The position numbers were made by a program, and so were the translations under genes. A stretch of 42,542 nucleotides of DNA from the NCBI GenBank assembly GCA_903960945.1, contig CAJCCR010000068.1, positions 1 through 42,542 on the forward strand, given 5' to 3'. Under the pieces are notes generated by a model, which made no database searches, had not been told where the DNA came from, and worked only from the letters and a program-made list of their open reading frames with translations. Source of the stretch: an uncultured Planctomycetaceae bacterium. GTDB lineage: Bacteria; Planctomycetota; Planctomycetia; Gemmatales; Gemmataceae. Positions 1 to 9,604 of this stretch are shown piece by piece (within the stretch, counting starts at the first letter, position 1; each line of letters starts with the position of its first letter).

Positions 1-879
<879 letters not shown>

Positions 880-902
880 CGAATTTTAATCCTTTCAAGG
901 CA

Positions 903-951
903 AAAGATTACTTGAGTTAAAATAATTACGATATTTTTTCAAGTAATCTTT
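903..951. repeat. 13-bp perfect inverted repeat in divergent intergenic region
   Basis: AAAGATTACTTGA (903-915) is the exact reverse complement of TCAAGTAATCTTT (939-951), separated by 23 AT-rich bases. It lies centrally between the MaoC-like gene (start 879, minus) and the aminotransferase gene (start 1016, plus), so it overlaps the region where both promoters should lie. A dimeric regulator operator or a cruciform is possible. It does not look like an intrinsic terminator because neither side is GC-rich. Function is inferred from position only. Confidence 0.55.
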
Positions 952-1015
952 GTTTTTAACGGTTTTCCGATTAGCATTCAAAAATTATAACTACCCGAAT
1001 TATCAGGAAGCATAG

Positions 1016-2248
1016 ATGTTGAATATACCCAAAATTGTGGAAAACTTTCCAAAATTAAGACAAAGCAACGAAATTCATGCTGATGCCCCCGGAGGCACAC
1101 AAGTCCCCGAAGGCGTGATTAATGCTATTTCGCACTACCTGATTCACCAAAATGCGAATTTAGGAGCTGCTTTCCGAACTTCAAAAGAATCTGACCAGAC
1201 ACTTTTAAATGCAAGTATTACAGTTCAAGCCTTGTTAAATGCCAGAACTAATTCGGAAATTATTTTTGGCAATAACATGACTTCTTTGACCTTCCACATC
1301 TCCCGTTCGATCGGAAACACCCTGCAAGCGGGCGATCGGATTTTACTTTCTAAACTTGATCACGAGGCAAATATATCGCCTTGGCAACTCATGGCACGAG
1401 ATAAAAAATGCGAAGTTGATTTTGTGGAAATAGATGCAGAAACTTGCACTTTTAATAAAGCCGATTTAGAGAGAAAGCTTTCTAAAAAACCAAAATTATT
1501 TGCATTTACAGCGTGCTCTAACGCAACCGGAACACTAAACGACATTCCAAACCTAACAAAAATGGGCCATGATGCAGGCGCAATTGTTTATGTTGATGCA
1601 GTGCATTATGCCCCGCATAAGCTAATCGATGTAAGCCAATGGGATTGCGATTTTTTAGCATGTTCCGCCTACAAATTTTTTGGCCCGCATGTAGGAATTT
1701 TGTATGGAAAAGAATCAATACTAAACAATTTACAACCTTACAAAGTAAGACCAGCTGCAGATTCAAATCCTGGCAAATGGATGACTGGAACCCAAAACCA
1801 TGAAGGTATTGCTGGAACCACTGCAGCCATCGACTACCTCGCTTCTCTTTCAGGTGTAATCAACTCAACCAGCAAACGAACCCAATTAGAACAAGCATTT
1901 AACAAAATCGAAGAACATGAAAAAGCACTGTCCTCCTGCTTTCTTGAAGGGATCAGAAAACTGGATGGAATTGAAATTGTTGGGTTAAAAGATTTAACAA
2001 CCATAAACCAGCGCGTTGCAACATTCTCATTAACAAGCAAGAAAGTTCCCGCTAGTATATTTGCCAAAGAATTAGCCCTTAAAGGTATTTTTGCATATAG
2101 CGGTAACTTTTACGCAAAAACATTAATGGAAACATTAGGATACGAAGGGAAGGGGGGCGTACTTAGAATTGGATTTGTGCATTACAACGATTTAAATCAA
2201 GTTGAAGTAATCCTCGATGAGTTAAAAAGAATTTTAACCAGTAAGTAA
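1016..2248 (+). CDS. Class V aminotransferase, cysteine desulfurase-like
   Basis: 410-residue PLP-dependent enzyme of fold type I, class V, closest by motif to the cysteine desulfurase-like (VC1184-type) group. Seen: a pyridoxal-phosphate region with VYVDAVHYAPH (D194 and H197, the Asp that contacts PLP nitrogen and the ring-stacking region) and the Schiff-base lysine K220 in SAYKFFGPHVG. An early HADAPGGTQVP segment and a C-terminal VLRIGFVHYN segment also fit the family. A canonical IscS/SufS mobile Cys loop is not evident, so sulfur transfer is not assured and another C-S or C-N lyase activity is possible. The ATG at 1016 has AGGAAG six bases upstream. There are no suf or isc genes next to it. 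Confidence 0.85.
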   Translation: MLNIPKIVENFPKLRQSNEIHADAPGGTQVPEGVINAISHYLIHQNANLGAAFRTSKESDQTLLNASITVQALLNARTNSEIIFGNNMTSLTFHISRSIGNTLQAGDRILLSKLDHEANISPWQLMARDKKCEVDFVEIDAETCTFNKADLERKLSKKPKLFAFTACSNATGTLNDIPNLTKMGHDAGAIVYVDAVHYAPHKLIDVSQWDCDFLACSAYKFFGPHVGILYGKESILNNLQPYKVRPAADSNPGKWMTGTQNHEGIAGTTAAIDYLASLSGVINSTSKRTQLEQAFNKIEEHEKALSSCFLEGIRKLDGIEIVGLKDLTTINQRVATFSLTSKKVPASIFAKELALKGIFAYSGNFYAKTLMETLGYEGKGGVLRIGFVHYNDLNQVEVILDELKRILTSK

Positions 2249-2368
2249 AGAAGCTTATACTAACTTTTTTAAAACAATTAATTCTTAATCAAAACCTTGT
2301 TGGCCTTGTTAAAAAAATGGACAAATGCTTATTATATTTTAGTACTATTCTAATAATTGCAGAAAAAT

Positions 2369-3133
2369 ATGGGTCAAAAAGGCATTAAAATTTCCGTTCA
2401 TTGGACACGAACTTTAATTAGTGATATTGTCTACTATGCAAATAAGGTCCCGCTTTGCACGATTGAAAAAAATATCAACATCGAAGCAGTGCAAATAGCC
2501 AAAAGCAATTCCCTTAAACGAATCGGTTGGACTAGCATATTTACCAAGGCAATGGGATTAGCTTCAATTGAATTTGATGAGCTAAGGCAATCTTGGATGC
2601 CTTTCCCTTATGCTCACTTGTATCAACATCCAATTCCTATTGCCAGTGTTGCAATCAATCGCATAATCGATAATCAGGAAGCGGTAGTATTCGGAATGGT
2701 TCAAAAACCAGAAGATAAACCCTTACTAGAGATTAACGAAGCACTTCACTATTTTAAAAGTAGTCCAATTGATTCAGTGTCGTTATTAAAAAGAATGCGA
2801 AGAACCTCGAAATTCCCTTGGCCTATAAGAGCGATCATCTGGAATTACGGATTGTATCTCTCAGGTTACTGCAAGGCGAAAAACTTTGGTACCTTTTCTG
2901 TCAGTTCCGTTTCGCAACTAGATGCAAATACCATCCACCTTTTAACGCCCCTAACTAGTGCCCTAAATTATGGCCCGATTTCAGCCAATGGCGATTGCAC
3001 CATTCGCCTAACCTTTGATCATCGGGTTATGGATGGTCTTACCGTTGCAAAAGTGTTGTCGTTTATTGAAGAATCGGTCAATGTATCTTTACGAGAAGAA
3101 ATCGAAAATCAAAACGAATCTCAAGTAGCATAA
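2369..3133 (+). CDS. Stand-alone 2-oxoacid dehydrogenase acyltransferase (E2) catalytic domain protein
   Basis: About 254 residues that match only the trimeric chloramphenicol-acetyltransferase-like catalytic domain of E2 acyltransferases. The signature is near the C-terminus: TFDHRVMDGLTVAK, which carries the HxxxDG active-site motif (His as general base). There is no lipoyl domain and no peripheral-subunit-binding domain, and no E1 or E3 genes flank it, so it is not a normal pyruvate or oxoglutarate dehydrogenase E2. It may acylate another carrier or CoA substrate. The ATG at 2369 is preferred to an in-frame TTG at 2357; neither has a strong ribosome site. It ends directly at a strong terminator, convergent with the sigma factor gene. 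Confidence 0.75.
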   Translation: MGQKGIKISVHWTRTLISDIVYYANKVPLCTIEKNINIEAVQIAKSNSLKRIGWTSIFTKAMGLASIEFDELRQSWMPFPYAHLYQHPIPIASVAINRIIDNQEAVVFGMVQKPEDKPLLEINEALHYFKSSPIDSVSLLKRMRRTSKFPWPIRAIIWNYGLYLSGYCKAKNFGTFSVSSVSQLDANTIHLLTPLTSALNYGPISANGDCTIRLTFDHRVMDGLTVAKVLSFIEESVNVSLREEIENQNESQVA

Positions 3134-3173
3134 AAAAAGGAAAGGCGGGAATTATACCCCGCCTTTCCTTTTT
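3132..3173. terminator. Bidirectional intrinsic terminator
   Basis: GGAAAGGCGGG (3139-3149) pairs perfectly with CCCGCCTTTCC (3158-3168) around an 8-base loop, flanked by A7 on the left and T5 on the right. It follows the acyltransferase stop codon directly and can also end the convergent sigma factor transcript, because both strands show a stem followed by a U-tract. Confidence 0.92.
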
Positions 3174-3194
3174 CAAATATTGCCAATCCAAATT

Positions 3195-4223
3195 TTACCC
3201 AAGAAGAAGATCAGCTTCCCAACCAACGCGTTCAGCGGAGGCACGAAGTTTTTCTAATGCTCTATTTTGAATCTGGCGAACTCGTTCTTTGCTAATGCGA
3301 AGGAGATTGCCGATTTGGCGAAGGCTGTGGGTTCCACTACCAGTTAAGCCAAAACGGAGATCCAAAACTTTTCGCTCTCTGGGGCGAAGATTCTCCATTA
3401 GGAACAACAAAGCTTCTTGACGCTCATTATTAGAGCGCTGAATCGTGCTTTCATTGTCTGGCATGGCTTCAGTGAGTTTAAAATCACTGTCATCATCGAG
3501 AACAGCATTTAAAGAAACAGGGGTCCGAGTAGCAGTTTGAAGGTGAGTCAAGTGCTCAAGGCTAGAACCAGTACGGGAAGCCAATTCCTGGGGGGTGGGC
3601 AAATGTTTGCCACCATGCGCCAGAGCTTCGGATTCTTGTTGCAGTTGGCCTAATTCTTGCAAATGGTGGGGGGAAAGACTAACCAAATGGCTTTGTCTTG
3701 CAACCGCAATCTGCAAAGTTTGCCTGATCCACCAAGTTGCATAAGTTGCAAGTCGTGTACCATGGCTCACATCAAATCTATCAATAGCTTGCATCAAGCC
3801 ACAAACAGCTTCTTGGAGCAAATCGGCATAACTAAGGGCATGGTGCCTAAAGCGCTTGGCAACGTGCGCAGCAAGGCGAATATTAGCAGAAGCGAGCCTA
3901 TGTTTAAGATGTACATAGCGATCGTGAAGCCTTCTGATTGCAGCAGCACTGCGAACAGGTTCGATACAGTTATCTTTGATAAACTGTGCCATAGGCCAAG
4001 GTTCGAGTGGTGGCCTTTGGCTTCGAAGTTTTGGGTATTGTCTAACCAAGGCACGAACTAATTCGCATTTGGTTTCCCAAAAATCAGCCAACAAGTTTCG
4101 TTCTTCTTCTGGAGTTAAAAGATCAGAGGAGAAAATAGTGGGATTTTCAGTTGTGCTAAGAACTTCTATTTCTTTGATATCAACTTCTTTGAGTTCAACC
4201 TCAGCACTTTTCTTAGTTTTCAT
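3195..4223 (-). CDS. RNA polymerase sigma-70 family factor (RpoD/RpoS-like, group 2)
   Basis: 342-residue sigma-70 protein. Region 1.2/2.1 begins near residue 32 and region 2 is clear around residues 105-180, with SYADLLQEAVCGLMQAIDRFD (core binding) and the -10 recognition helix ATYATWWIRQTLQ. Region 3 spans about 185-250. Region 4 (about 275-335) has RERKVLDLRFGL and a helix-turn-helix SKERVRQIQNRALEKLR for -35 binding. It lacks the long acidic region 1.1 of primary sigma factors and is shorter than RpoD, so an alternative group 2 factor is likely. The ATG at 4223 has AAGGAA six bases upstream. A leader of over 180 bases precedes it, with a promoter-like site at 4407-4435. It is convergent with the acyltransferase gene and shares its terminator. 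Confidence 0.93.
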   Translation of the reverse strand: MKTKKSAEVELKEVDIKEIEVLSTTENPTIFSSDLLTPEEERNLLADFWETKCELVRALVRQYPKLRSQRPPLEPWPMAQFIKDNCIEPVRSAAAIRRLHDRYVHLKHRLASANIRLAAHVAKRFRHHALSYADLLQEAVCGLMQAIDRFDVSHGTRLATYATWWIRQTLQIAVARQSHLVSLSPHHLQELGQLQQESEALAHGGKHLPTPQELASRTGSSLEHLTHLQTATRTPVSLNAVLDDDSDFKLTEAMPDNESTIQRSNNERQEALLFLMENLRPRERKVLDLRFGLTGSGTHSLRQIGNLLRISKERVRQIQNRALEKLRASAERVGWEADLLLG

Positions 4224-4556
4224 TACAATTCCTTAGATAAATACAACGAATAATAATTAGCATAAACCCTAATGAATTATGGATTTACAACTTTACAATT
4301 AAACAGAAACCATGAAGGAGCATACCAACATAGATTTCGATTGAGCCTAGTTCGAAATAATTGACCCGCAGGTCGAATTTAAATCACCTTGCCCAAGGGA
4401 TACCGAATCTTATAGGGGATGAGGAGGGATTTCAAGTAGAAATTTGAAAATATTACAATAGGTTGAATGATTCATTTCTAAGTGCTTTCTATAAGTGAAT
4501 TAATCATTACCATTTAACAAATCGACCACACCAAGGTTTAACTTGTAAAAACTTAG
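4224..4556. other. Intergenic region between hpnG and the sigma factor gene
   Basis: 333 bases without a convincing gene. It contains the candidate promoter at 4407-4435, a GACC/GGTC micro-hairpin near 4363-4374, and otherwise AT-rich sequence. No tRNA-like fold, terminator with a U-tract or riboswitch core was recognised. It must serve as the 3' end of the hopanoid operon and the leader of the sigma factor gene. Confidence 0.5.
4407..4435 (-). promoter_or_regulatory. Candidate sigma-70 promoter of the sigma factor gene
   Basis: On the minus strand TTGAAA (4430-4435) lies 15 bases from TATAAG (4409-4414), or 17 bases from TAAGAT (4407-4412). It would give a leader of about 180 bases before the sigma factor start at 4223. 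This is a match by eye to the TTGACA/TATAAT consensus only. Confidence 0.35.
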
Positions 4557-5381
4557 TCAAATATGGGGGTCGAAGTTCGTGCCCTCCTTGTTTTTTCGAT
4601 TCTTTGGACCTAAACCGTTAATAAGCAGTACTAAAGCTAGTAATAATTTTTTTTTCGCTAAACTTGTCTTAAACCCTAGTAGAAACAATTGCCAAACTGA
4701 AGTTGGGTTAAAAAACACAAAGAAAACGAGTGGCAGAACCAAAAGTCGGCCTTTTTGAACAAAAGTTGCCAGTTTTTCAGGTACTGTAAAGAATAAATCA
4801 TCCAAAATAACCCTCAAACAAAAAACAGGAACCATGATTTCAAAAAAAATGTCATGCACAAGCTTCAATTCCATTTCCACCAAATCTGCGCCCTCTTCAC
4901 CTAAAATCTTTTTTACCGCCGGAGTTGCAACTCGATCCACCGTCACCCCAACCCCAACCCGAATCAAATTTTGATTAAAAAAAAGCGGGTCGACTAAAAT
5001 TGTTTCTGAGATTATGGTCGTTTGATGATCATCAAGAATGCGGTTCACAAAAAAAACATCACCCGTCTTGCTTTCCTTTTTGCACCCACCAGCAAATCCT
5101 GCTAACAACACCAAGTTAGGCCTAAAGAGTTTATTTTCTAAAATCAACTCGCTTAATTGCAAACAAAATTGCCGAGCTTCTATACCAACGCCAACTACAA
5201 AACTACAGATTCGAAAGCCCGAATAATCCCCTTCAATAAACGAAACCCCTGAAACATTGTTATGTGTTTTTAATTGAATACGATGCAAAAAAGAAAGCTC
5301 CTCAGCCCATGTAGGGAAAAGGAGCCACAAAAGCTTTAATTCAGATGCATCTGCCTGATTATTTTCTAGGAAAGTTGCCAC
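4557..5381 (-). CDS. hpnG: Hopanoid-associated phosphorylase HpnG (adenosylhopane nucleosidase/phosphorylase)
   Basis: 274-residue member of the nucleoside phosphorylase/MTA-SAH nucleosidase fold. In hopanoid biosynthesis HpnG removes adenine from adenosylhopane to give the ribosyl(phospho)hopane precursor of bacteriohopanetetrol. Seen: LAGFAGGC (residues 93-100), the glycine-rich phosphate/ribose loop, GDVFFVNRI after it, and VDRVATP...ADLVEMEL (E169, M170, E171), the conserved ribose-binding Met-Glu pair. The product follows from the motif set plus its place directly after hpnH. It starts with GTG at 5381, inside the end of hpnH (16-base overlap), so the two are translationally coupled. The C-terminal 70 residues are hydrophobic then basic, which could favour contact with the membrane that holds its substrate. 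Confidence 0.85.
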   Translation of the reverse strand: MATFLENNQADASELKLLWLLFPTWAEELSFLHRIQLKTHNNVSGVSFIEGDYSGFRICSFVVGVGIEARQFCLQLSELILENKLFRPNLVLLAGFAGGCKKESKTGDVFFVNRILDDHQTTIISETILVDPLFFNQNLIRVGVGVTVDRVATPAVKKILGEEGADLVEMELKLVHDIFFEIMVPVFCLRVILDDLFFTVPEKLATFVQKGRLLVLPLVFFVFFNPTSVWQLFLLGFKTSLAKKKLLLALVLLINGLGPKNRKNKEGTNFDPHI

Positions 5382-6385
5382 ATCAACATCTTCAGGCTAT
5401 CACCTAATTTACCATTAACCCCAAGTGCAGCGCTGGCCTCAAAGCCCGAATGGACCAGACAATGTTCGCAACGAGGGTCTTTACCATGGCCATAACTATC
5501 CCAATCGGTGTCATTCATTAAACCATCAAAGGTATCATGATGAGTATCAGTAATAAGATAGCAGGGCCCTTTCCAGCCTTTGACATTACGAGTAGGGTTG
5601 CCCCAGGCTGTGCAAGGGATTTCGCGTTTACCACTTAAAAACTCAAGATAAATAGGGGAAGACATCATCTTGTATTTTTTAAAAAGGGATTGCGCTTCGA
5701 CAAATTTCTTACGAATGTCATCACGCGTCATAAAGATCTCGGCAGCGCCATCTGGATTCGTTTCATGAACTGCAGAATATCCGTAGGAAGGAGAAATCAA
5801 AAAGCCATCAACCCCTAATTTTGCAAGAAAAGCGTAAAGCTTGTCTATTTCATCAAGGTTGGTTTCCTTGTAAATGGTGGTATTGGTACAAACCAAAAAC
5901 CCAGCTTTTTTCGCGGCTTTTATCCCTTCAACCGCAGCTTTGAAAACGCCTTCGCGTTCCACCATAAGATCGTGGGTCGCTTCCATACCATCAAGGTGGA
6001 CATTAAAGAAGAAACGATCACTCGGTTTGAACTGATCGAGTTTCTTTTCTAGAAATACACCGTTGGTACAAAGATAAATGTGTTTTCTGCGATCAAGAAT
6101 TTCTTTTACCAGCCTGCCAATTTCCGGATAGATAAGAGGTTCGCCACCACAAATACTAACAATCGGTGCTGCTGCTTCATCAACAGAAGCCATACATTCT
6201 TCAACCGAAAGTTTATCCTTAATGGTTTGAGAGTATTCTCGAATTCTTCCGCACCCTGTGCAAGTAAGATTGCAAGCATGGAGAGGTTCAAGCATAAGAA
6301 CCAATGGGAATTTTTTCTGCCCGGTTATTTTCTTTTTGCCTATATAGCCAATCATAGTCGAAGTTAACGATAACGGAAAACGCAT
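5366..6385 (-). CDS. hpnH: Adenosyl-hopene transferase HpnH (radical SAM)
   Basis: 339-residue radical SAM enzyme. HpnH adds the 5'-deoxyadenosyl radical to diploptene, the first step in building the C35 hopanoid side chain. The cluster-binding motif is CNLTCTGCG with C38, C42 and C45 (CX3CX2C), followed by SICGGEPLIYPEI, the glycine-rich SAM site. A C-terminal Cys group (CTAWGNPT, GPCYLITD, CEHCLVHSGFE) resembles the SPASM-like tail conserved in HpnH proteins. Length fits the family. The ATG at 6385 has AAAGGGA upstream. It sits between shc and hpnG as expected for the pathway, with 73 bases after shc. Confidence 0.95.
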   Translation of the reverse strand: MRFPLSLTSTMIGYIGKKKITGQKKFPLVLMLEPLHACNLTCTGCGRIREYSQTIKDKLSVEECMASVDEAAAPIVSICGGEPLIYPEIGRLVKEILDRRKHIYLCTNGVFLEKKLDQFKPSDRFFFNVHLDGMEATHDLMVEREGVFKAAVEGIKAAKKAGFLVCTNTTIYKETNLDEIDKLYAFLAKLGVDGFLISPSYGYSAVHETNPDGAAEIFMTRDDIRKKFVEAQSLFKKYKMMSSPIYLEFLSGKREIPCTAWGNPTRNVKGWKGPCYLITDTHHDTFDGLMNDTDWDSYGHGKDPRCEHCLVHSGFEASAALGVNGKLGDSLKMLMWQLS

Positions 6386-6458
6386 TAGAAATCCCTTTCA
6401 CTGCATATATGTAAAGAAGCTAAAATCATTTAAACCGACAAACTGATCCAACACCAGA

Positions 6459-8447
6459 TCAATAAGTATTCTGCTTGAAGGCATACCCAAGAGCACGGCA
6501 ATACCGTGAAAGGGCCATCAAGGGAAAATAGACTCGATAATAATGGTACTTAAGATAAAAGACCTTAGGAAACCCTGTGCCCGTAAAAAAGTATTCGGCC
6601 CAATCGCCTCCCGAATCTTGCGTATTTACTAGATAAGAAATGCCATTTCGGACCGCATCAGAGTTTTCTTCACCAGCTGCAAGTAGTCCTAAAATGGCCC
6701 ATGCAGTCTGGGAGGGAGTAGCCTCGCCCTGACCAGCAAGCGATGGATCATTATAAGTAGCACAGGTTTCACCCCAAGAACCATCTTGATGCTGACACCC
6801 CTTAAGCCACTGAACAGCTTTAATAATCATTGGGGCATTCATATCAAACCCAACAGCTTTAAGGCCGAGCAAAACTTGCCAAGTACCATAAATATAATTT
6901 ACGCCCCAGCGACCAACCCAAGCGCCCCATGGTTCCTGAGAACACCGAATATACTCAATAGCTTTTTGAATATGGATTTCATCTGACCTGTATCCAAGTT
7001 CACCCAGCGCCTCTAACACTCGTGCGGAAATATCAGGACAAGTGGGGTCAAGCATCGCATTGTGATCAGCAAATGGAACCTTGGTTAAAAATTCCTGATC
7101 GATATCTTTATCGAAGGCACCCCAGCCTCCATCCCGATTTTGCATCAAGAAAATCCAACGAACCGATCTCTCAATAGCAGCAATACATTCTGGGCGATTG
7201 TGACTATTAGTTTTTACCATTGCAATGATGACCATAGCAGTGTCATCAATATCAGGATAAAACTGGTTGTTATATTCAAAGAACCAACCTGCAGGCTTCA
7301 TATCAGGATGATTGGTTGAGCAATCAATTCTACCAGTAACTTCTTTTTTCAAAAGCCAGTCTACTGCTTTTCTTAAATTCAAGTCATCTTGGGGTTGGCC
7401 AGCATCTGAGACAGCAATCGTGGCAAGGGCTGTATCCCAAACTGGCGAGACACAAGGTTGAAGTCGAATGGAACCCTTTTCCTCAATAACCAAATCAAGC
7501 AATTGTTTCAGGGCCCATTGCATTTCGGGGGAAGATTCTTTAACGCCCAAGCACTTAAGGGCAACCACGGTGTAAATCATGGGCGGAAAAATAGCCCCTA
7601 CACCGTCGGAGTGTTGAAAATGGTCACGCATCCAGATAGCGGCTTTGCTAACTGCATAATTTCTAAGGAACGGTAATCGTGGAGCGATCTTCTTAATTGC
7701 AAAGTCTGCCAACAAAAAGAAATTACGCCAAGAAAATACCTCTTTAGAAGGTGGGGAAGGCCATTTCGCCTGCCATGGATCTTCTACAAAAAGTTCACGG
7801 ATACCTTTATCCTTGGGTAATTTTATCGATGGTTTGATCGCAGAAAAAATACTGAGGGGGACAAGAATGGTTCTAGTCCAACTAGACATCGAATAAATGC
7901 TGACAGGAAACCATGAAGGTAGAAGCAAAAGTTCTGGGGGAACTTCAGGGCAATTTTGATAAGCGTATTCGCCCAAAAGCGCAAAATAAAACCGAGAAAA
8001 ACTATTACAGTTTTCAGCACCACCTGCTTGAATTATTTTTTCCCGGGCTAGTTTCATCCATGGCAATTGGGTTGATACACCAGTTAACTTCAAAGCAAAG
8101 TAAGCCTTGGTTGAAACACTAAGATCAAAAGGTCCGCCTGGAAAATTACTCCACCCGCCATCTGGATTAAGTTGCGATTGAATATAAATCGAACACTTCT
8201 TACATATTTCGTCGTTTTCTTTACCCAAGAAAGCCATGAGTAAAACAAACTCAGATTCTAAAATCGTGTCGCCTTGTAATTCAGCGACCCAGTGTCCATC
8301 TTTTTGCTGATGTCGAGCCAAAAAATTGCGGCCGTTAACAACCGCAGTAAATGCTTGGTCTAGCAAATTTCCAACCTGACCTGAAACAGGATTAAAAGTC
8401 GTGTGCTTTTTATTTATGAATGAGACTGGCACAGGAATCCTTTCCAT
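6459..8447 (-). CDS. shc: Squalene-hopene cyclase
   Basis: 662-residue class II triterpene cyclase that converts squalene to hopene/diplopterol at the cytoplasmic membrane. The protonating motif DIDDTA is at about 399-402 (DxDD). QW-type repeats are visible: QLNPDGGWSNF near the N-terminus, QNRDGGWGAFDKD in the middle, and CQHQDGSWGE and QDSGGDWAEY toward the C-terminus. The aromatic WGVNYIYGTW segment lines the active site in known cyclases. Length is normal for the family (about 630-720). It is the second gene of the hpnA-shc-hpnH-hpnG run. No squalene-forming genes (hpnC, hpnD, hpnE) are in this window, so they must lie elsewhere, or squalene is made by a separate synthase. Confidence 0.97.
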   Translation of the reverse strand: MERIPVPVSFINKKHTTFNPVSGQVGNLLDQAFTAVVNGRNFLARHQQKDGHWVAELQGDTILESEFVLLMAFLGKENDEICKKCSIYIQSQLNPDGGWSNFPGGPFDLSVSTKAYFALKLTGVSTQLPWMKLAREKIIQAGGAENCNSFSRFYFALLGEYAYQNCPEVPPELLLLPSWFPVSIYSMSSWTRTILVPLSIFSAIKPSIKLPKDKGIRELFVEDPWQAKWPSPPSKEVFSWRNFFLLADFAIKKIAPRLPFLRNYAVSKAAIWMRDHFQHSDGVGAIFPPMIYTVVALKCLGVKESSPEMQWALKQLLDLVIEEKGSIRLQPCVSPVWDTALATIAVSDAGQPQDDLNLRKAVDWLLKKEVTGRIDCSTNHPDMKPAGWFFEYNNQFYPDIDDTAMVIIAMVKTNSHNRPECIAAIERSVRWIFLMQNRDGGWGAFDKDIDQEFLTKVPFADHNAMLDPTCPDISARVLEALGELGYRSDEIHIQKAIEYIRCSQEPWGAWVGRWGVNYIYGTWQVLLGLKAVGFDMNAPMIIKAVQWLKGCQHQDGSWGETCATYNDPSLAGQGEATPSQTAWAILGLLAAGEENSDAVRNGISYLVNTQDSGGDWAEYFFTGTGFPKVFYLKYHYYRVYFPLMALSRYCRALGYAFKQNTY

Positions 8448-8543
8448 TGCTAAACAGTTAATTAAATTATTAAAAACGATGGATGGCTATCTGGCAAGCA
8501 CCTTTAATAAACAATTTTGAAAAGTTGATTCTTAACCAATAAC

Positions 8544-9545
8544 CTAGATCAATCCAATGGAATTAAACCAAGCAACCGCTTCTTGCAGGGAATTTTCAAC
8601 AGGGCGGACTTTCCATCCCATTTCTTTTAAGGCAACATTGCTTTTAAAGTGCATGATTCTTCGAGTTAATTGCACCCCGGTTAGGTTTGCTTGGGGGGCC
8701 TTCCCTGTAACAAAGTCCGCCCACAATTCTGAAAAAAAAGCAAATCCGAGAGCCAAAGGGTAAGGGATTTGAGTCTCTGGGCCAGGTAGGCCAACTATTT
8801 GGGATAATATTTGAAATACTTCCTTAATGGTTTTGTTTTCCCCTGAAAGAATATACCGCCTTCCTGGTTCCCCTCTTTCACAAGCAAGAATGAAACCTTG
8901 GGCAATATCTCGAACATCTGCCAAATTCAAATCGCCAGCAATGTACTCTTTCCTTCCGGTTTTGCAAAAATCGAGGATCATTTTTGAAGGAGGGCTAAGT
9001 CCATAATCACCTGGGCCAATAGGAAGCGTAGGGTTCACTACAATCACAGGTGCACCCATAGAACCTAATCCCAATGCGAACAATTCCGCACGCATTTTTG
9101 ACCTACAGTAACTGCCAATCGTATCTTTCAATCCAACCTGCTGCGTTTCAGTGATTTCATCTTTTTGATTTTTACGGGTAAGAATACTTTCGGTACTGGC
9201 ATGAACAATTCTTTTTACACCTAAATCGAGTGCAACTTCGATAACATTTTTCGCACCCTCAAAATTGACCTTGTGATAATGTGATCTGCTTTTCCGCCAA
9301 AGATTAGGATCTGCAGCAAGATGAAAAACAATGGAACAACCTGATATCGCATTCTTTAAACTTTCTCTTTTCGTGATATCAGCCCAAACAATCTCAAGTT
9401 CAATTTTAGGGAGATGATTGATATTTATGCCAGGTTTTTCAAGAACCCTAACTGCAAAGCCTCGCTGCAAAAGGGCAGAAACTAAATGACTTCCAATAAA
9501 GCCAGCACCACCAGTCACTAAAATTTTATCGCTTTTGTTTAACAT
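8544..9545 (-). CDS. hpnA: Hopanoid-associated sugar epimerase HpnA (NAD-dependent SDR)
   Basis: 333-residue extended short-chain dehydrogenase/reductase. The N-terminal Rossmann motif is VTGGAGFIGSHL (about residues 10-21). An active-site Tyr-Lys type region follows (HASTESI, then YCRSKMRAE, with Y and K three residues apart). HpnA homologues are routinely encoded in hopanoid loci and thought to act on the ribosyl side chain, though the reaction is not firmly known. Its assignment here rests on the fold plus immediate linkage to shc, hpnH and hpnG. The spacing to shc is 96 bases and to the upstream fhcC 59 bases. A generic NDP-sugar epimerase/dehydratase is the alternative. Confidence 0.8.
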   Translation of the reverse strand: MLNKSDKILVTGGAGFIGSHLVSALLQRGFAVRVLEKPGININHLPKIELEIVWADITKRESLKNAISGCSIVFHLAADPNLWRKSRSHYHKVNFEGAKNVIEVALDLGVKRIVHASTESILTRKNQKDEITETQQVGLKDTIGSYCRSKMRAELFALGLGSMGAPVIVVNPTLPIGPGDYGLSPPSKMILDFCKTGRKEYIAGDLNLADVRDIAQGFILACERGEPGRRYILSGENKTIKEVFQILSQIVGLPGPETQIPYPLALGFAFFSELWADFVTGKAPQANLTGVQLTRRIMHFKSNVALKEMGWKVRPVENSLQEAVAWFNSIGLI

Positions 9546-9604
9546 TGAATTGAAGTCATTAATTCAGACCATTTACTTGGCAGCAAGAAAAGAAAGCTCA
9601 AACA

